Assembly: GCA_037447655.1 (NCBI GenBank)
Contig: JBBHKE010001462.1
Span: 188,001 to 252,000 of the forward strand
Source of the DNA: Zygnema cylindricum
Lineage: Eukaryota; Streptophyta; Zygnematophyceae; Zygnematales; Zygnemataceae
DNA: 64,000 bases
Reading direction: 5' to 3'
The first letter of the stretch is position 1. Each line of letters starts with the position of its first letter. Both the position numbers and the translations under genes were made by a program. The notes under the pieces were generated by a model, which worked only from the letters and a program-made list of their open reading frames with translations, did not search any database and was not told the DNA's origin. Positions 61,645 through 64,000 of the stretch are shown one piece after another.

Positions 61645-64000
61645 CTACTGTGTCGATAACATACTCGGAAACAATAATCTACCCTCGACCAAATTCTCTC
61701 GAGGCCGATCCGCAGGAGTAGAGAGAGATCTCGGGTAAATTATGGAATCCACACTATTTTCGGTACCAGAATTTCCATCCGATAGACGGTCAGGAGAAGG
61801 AGCCGTCCAATTTTTTTTCTGCCCGGGCAAATAATCGTCGAGTTCACTTACCATAACTTTTTTCAAAGAGGGAATTCGAGCCGCGAGAGTTTTATACAAT
61901 CGAGTGTACCTTTCTCGAACACTCGAAACCGTTTTCGCCATAACTAAGGTTTTGAGAGATTCGGGGAGTTCTTTGAGTTCTTTAGCGATTTCTTCTACAC
62001 TATTTAGGGTTTCCAAAACGACGGGAATTGGCATCACACAAATTTCGAAGGAGGGCCGTTGTGGGTTTCCTCCACTTTCTTTTCCAACTGTGAAAGTTAA
62101 AGAGAAAAGAGAAGAAGGAAAAAGGGAAAAGAGAAGAAGGAAAAAGGGAAAAGAGAAGAAGGAAAAATAGAAAAAACAAAAAGAGGAAGAAGGTTAAAAC
62201 GTCAGCATAAGTCAATGGACGCTCATAAAAATTCGATACATTTTTCGAGAGAAAAAACAGGGATTACGCGAGAAAACTTGACATTTGCCGTTTAAATAAA
62301 AATGACGTTTAAGCAAAACATGGATTGGAATGTGAATCACATATTCAAAAACTTTAGAGATAAAGGAGTAGGGACAGGGAGGGAGGAGGGGAGGGAGGGA
62401 GGGAGGGAGAGAGAGAGAGAGACTTAACAAATCAGATTTCAGATTAAATCATTCCCAAACTAATCTTCCTACAAAAACGCTTCTTGAAACTGACACCAAA
62501 ATATGTACTTAAAAACCTTCAAATAACTCTCAACAATCCAAGAAACGCCCCAAAAAAACCTACTCATAAACCAAAAAAGAAACCCGAAAAAAAAACACAG
62601 ACAAGAACAAAAGAAACGAAAGAGAAGAAAAAAAAAACACCTTTTCCGATCCCAACTTTCGCAACAAGTTCGAGTCGAGAAGTCGCTCCACATTTTACGA
62701 TTATTGGAGGAGTTCCCGCCCTACTATTAAATTGTACCGCACTCCACTCTATTAATTCTCCTCTTAAACAATCCGGAATTCCGGGAATACATTCCTCCAA
62801 AAAAAGTTCTTGATTGTTATTCGACATATTTTTTTGACTCATTGAAGAAGAAACAGTTTGGGATTTAGAAAGTGCTGCTTTTGAATTCGTATTCGAATTC
62901 GAGTTCGAGTTTGAATATGAATTTGAATTTGAAACGGAAATCGAATTCGAAAAGGAGTTTTGGTTTAAATTTGAGGAGTCAGTAAGTGATAAGACCTGGT
63001 AAGAAAGAAAAACCAACAAAATCAACGGAAATCCATTAAAATGAATCGAAAAGGTATATAAACAAACCTAAAAATGACGTAAAAAGTATTTTAAAACAAC
63101 TTTCTAAAAATAGAAAAGGAAAATCCATTAAAGCGAATCTAAAAAGAATATAAAGGCATCTAAAGAGTAGTTAAACGAACTTAAAAGAACCACGTATTAA
63201 AAAAGAATCGATACAGAATTAGAAAATAAAAATCAGTAACATAAAATGAATACAAACTGTAAACTCAGATACACGAAAATGAAAAAAAGTTAGTAATTTT
63301 TTTGTCCTAAAGACAGTTTTGAGTCTCAAGAAACTAAAAACACGCCTACAAGAAAAAAAAAAAAAAAAAAACTTAAAAGCACCTAAACACAAAAATAGAA
63401 AAACTAAAAAACAATCCAAAGGGAAATAAAAAAACACCTCCAAAAAAAAAAAGTAGCAAAAAATATAAAACAAATCACCTTCAAAAAAAAGAAGAAAAAA
63501 GGAAAAAAAAAGATAAAAAAGAAAAGAAAAAGACAAAAAAAGAAGAAAAAAAAAAGAAAAAAAGAAAAAAAGAAAACAACTGACCTCCATATGTTTTTGA
63601 GCTTCACCCAAATATCCCTCGGCTACCACTCGGTCAATGGGAAGCATTAGAGGAACCTTCTCGGAAAGTAATCGACCCAATTGGGTCCGTTTTTTTGCAA
63701 TCGACAAACTACTCCAAGGACCCGATTTTTTCGCCTCCTGTTTCCATATTTTAATTTTATTTTTTAGTATTAGTGCATTAGCTTTGGTTTTATTAGTACA
63801 AACATTAGTGTTTACGGATTTTTCGTAGCGATTTTTGCACCTTGATTCCACACATTTATCAGATTTTTTAAGAGAAATATTGGGTTTTTATAAGAAATAT
63901 TTACAAAATTTTCCAGCTGTTGTTGGGTATAATCGATTGTACCTCACAAGACTTCAGAATGTCCTCTAATATAAAAAGAGACGCGACACGAGCTTCTTCC
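61645..64000 (-). CDS. Unrecognised multi-exon protein, C-terminal part
   Basis: Minus-strand exons with consistent phases: 64000-63943 (partial), 63737-63585, 62995-62641 and 62087-61645 (stop). Conserved-looking segments are VASLFILEDILKSCEEAKK, SLSIAKKRTQLGRLLSEK, PLMLPIDRVVAEGYLGEA, CIPGIPDCLRGELIEWSAV, GTPPIIVKCGATSRLELVAK, LNSVEEIAKELKELPESLKT and VRERYTRLYKTLAARIPSLK. An Asn/Ser-rich tract ([16 protein letters not shown]), similar in style to that of the WRKY protein, splits the second and third groups. The C-terminus is Ser/Pro-rich and likely disordered. No signal peptide or membrane segment is seen. The helical Leu-rich parts suggest a scaffold or complex subunit, but I assign no function. 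The gene runs off the window on its 5' side. Confidence 0.65.

Overview
This is nuclear DNA of a photosynthetic eukaryote of the green lineage, most likely a streptophyte (a land plant or a charophyte alga; I cannot place it more closely). The reasons are a WRKY DNA-binding domain interrupted at the classical R-type intron position, a plant-type CABIN1/HIR3 homologue, GT-AG introns with pyrimidine-rich acceptors, and a dense load of Ty1/copia-like LTR elements with initiator-tRNA-Met-type primer sites. The non-coding DNA is AT-rich, full of GA/CT microsatellites and visibly rich in the tetranucleotide GTAC.

Layout. 1-2795: intergenic, with two small TA-flanked inverted-repeat elements. 2796-7765 (minus): the 3' half of a CABIN1/HIR3-like histone-chaperone gene, four phase-consistent exons, cut off by an assembly gap at 7991-8000. 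8001-17955: a pile of decayed copia elements. A and B lie on the plus strand; C and D lie on the minus strand and share one LTR. 17980-20510 (plus): the C-terminal half of a signal peptide peptidase gene carrying YD, GLGD and PAL motifs, with a TGACGTGGCA minisatellite and tandem copies of its PAL exon. 20511-23859: no gene seen. 23860-32836: a broken copia element split by a nested gag-only element with 1,096-bp LTRs. 32837-35371: a second gag-only LTR element with three zinc knuckles. 35372-49489: a gene-poor stretch of MITE-like elements and old repeats. 49490-50757: about 1.25 kb of nearly pure C/T ending at the start codon of a large WRKY gene (50758-57812, plus). That gene contains an in-frame exon from a Deg-type serine protease, bracketed by a duplicated piece of WRKY-gene exon. 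57813-61644: sparse intergenic DNA. 61645-64000 (minus): an unrecognised multi-exon gene that runs off the window.

The four protein genes are unrelated housekeeping or regulatory genes, not a pathway: chromatin assembly, intramembrane proteolysis, transcription and one unknown. The most unusual material lies in the genes themselves. There is the WRKY gene with a trapped Deg exon and an intermediate zinc finger, and the signal peptide peptidase gene with a multiplied terminal exon and a repeat array that mimics both bZIP sites and splice donors. There is also a family of TA-flanked MITEs and two non-autonomous gag-only retroelements.
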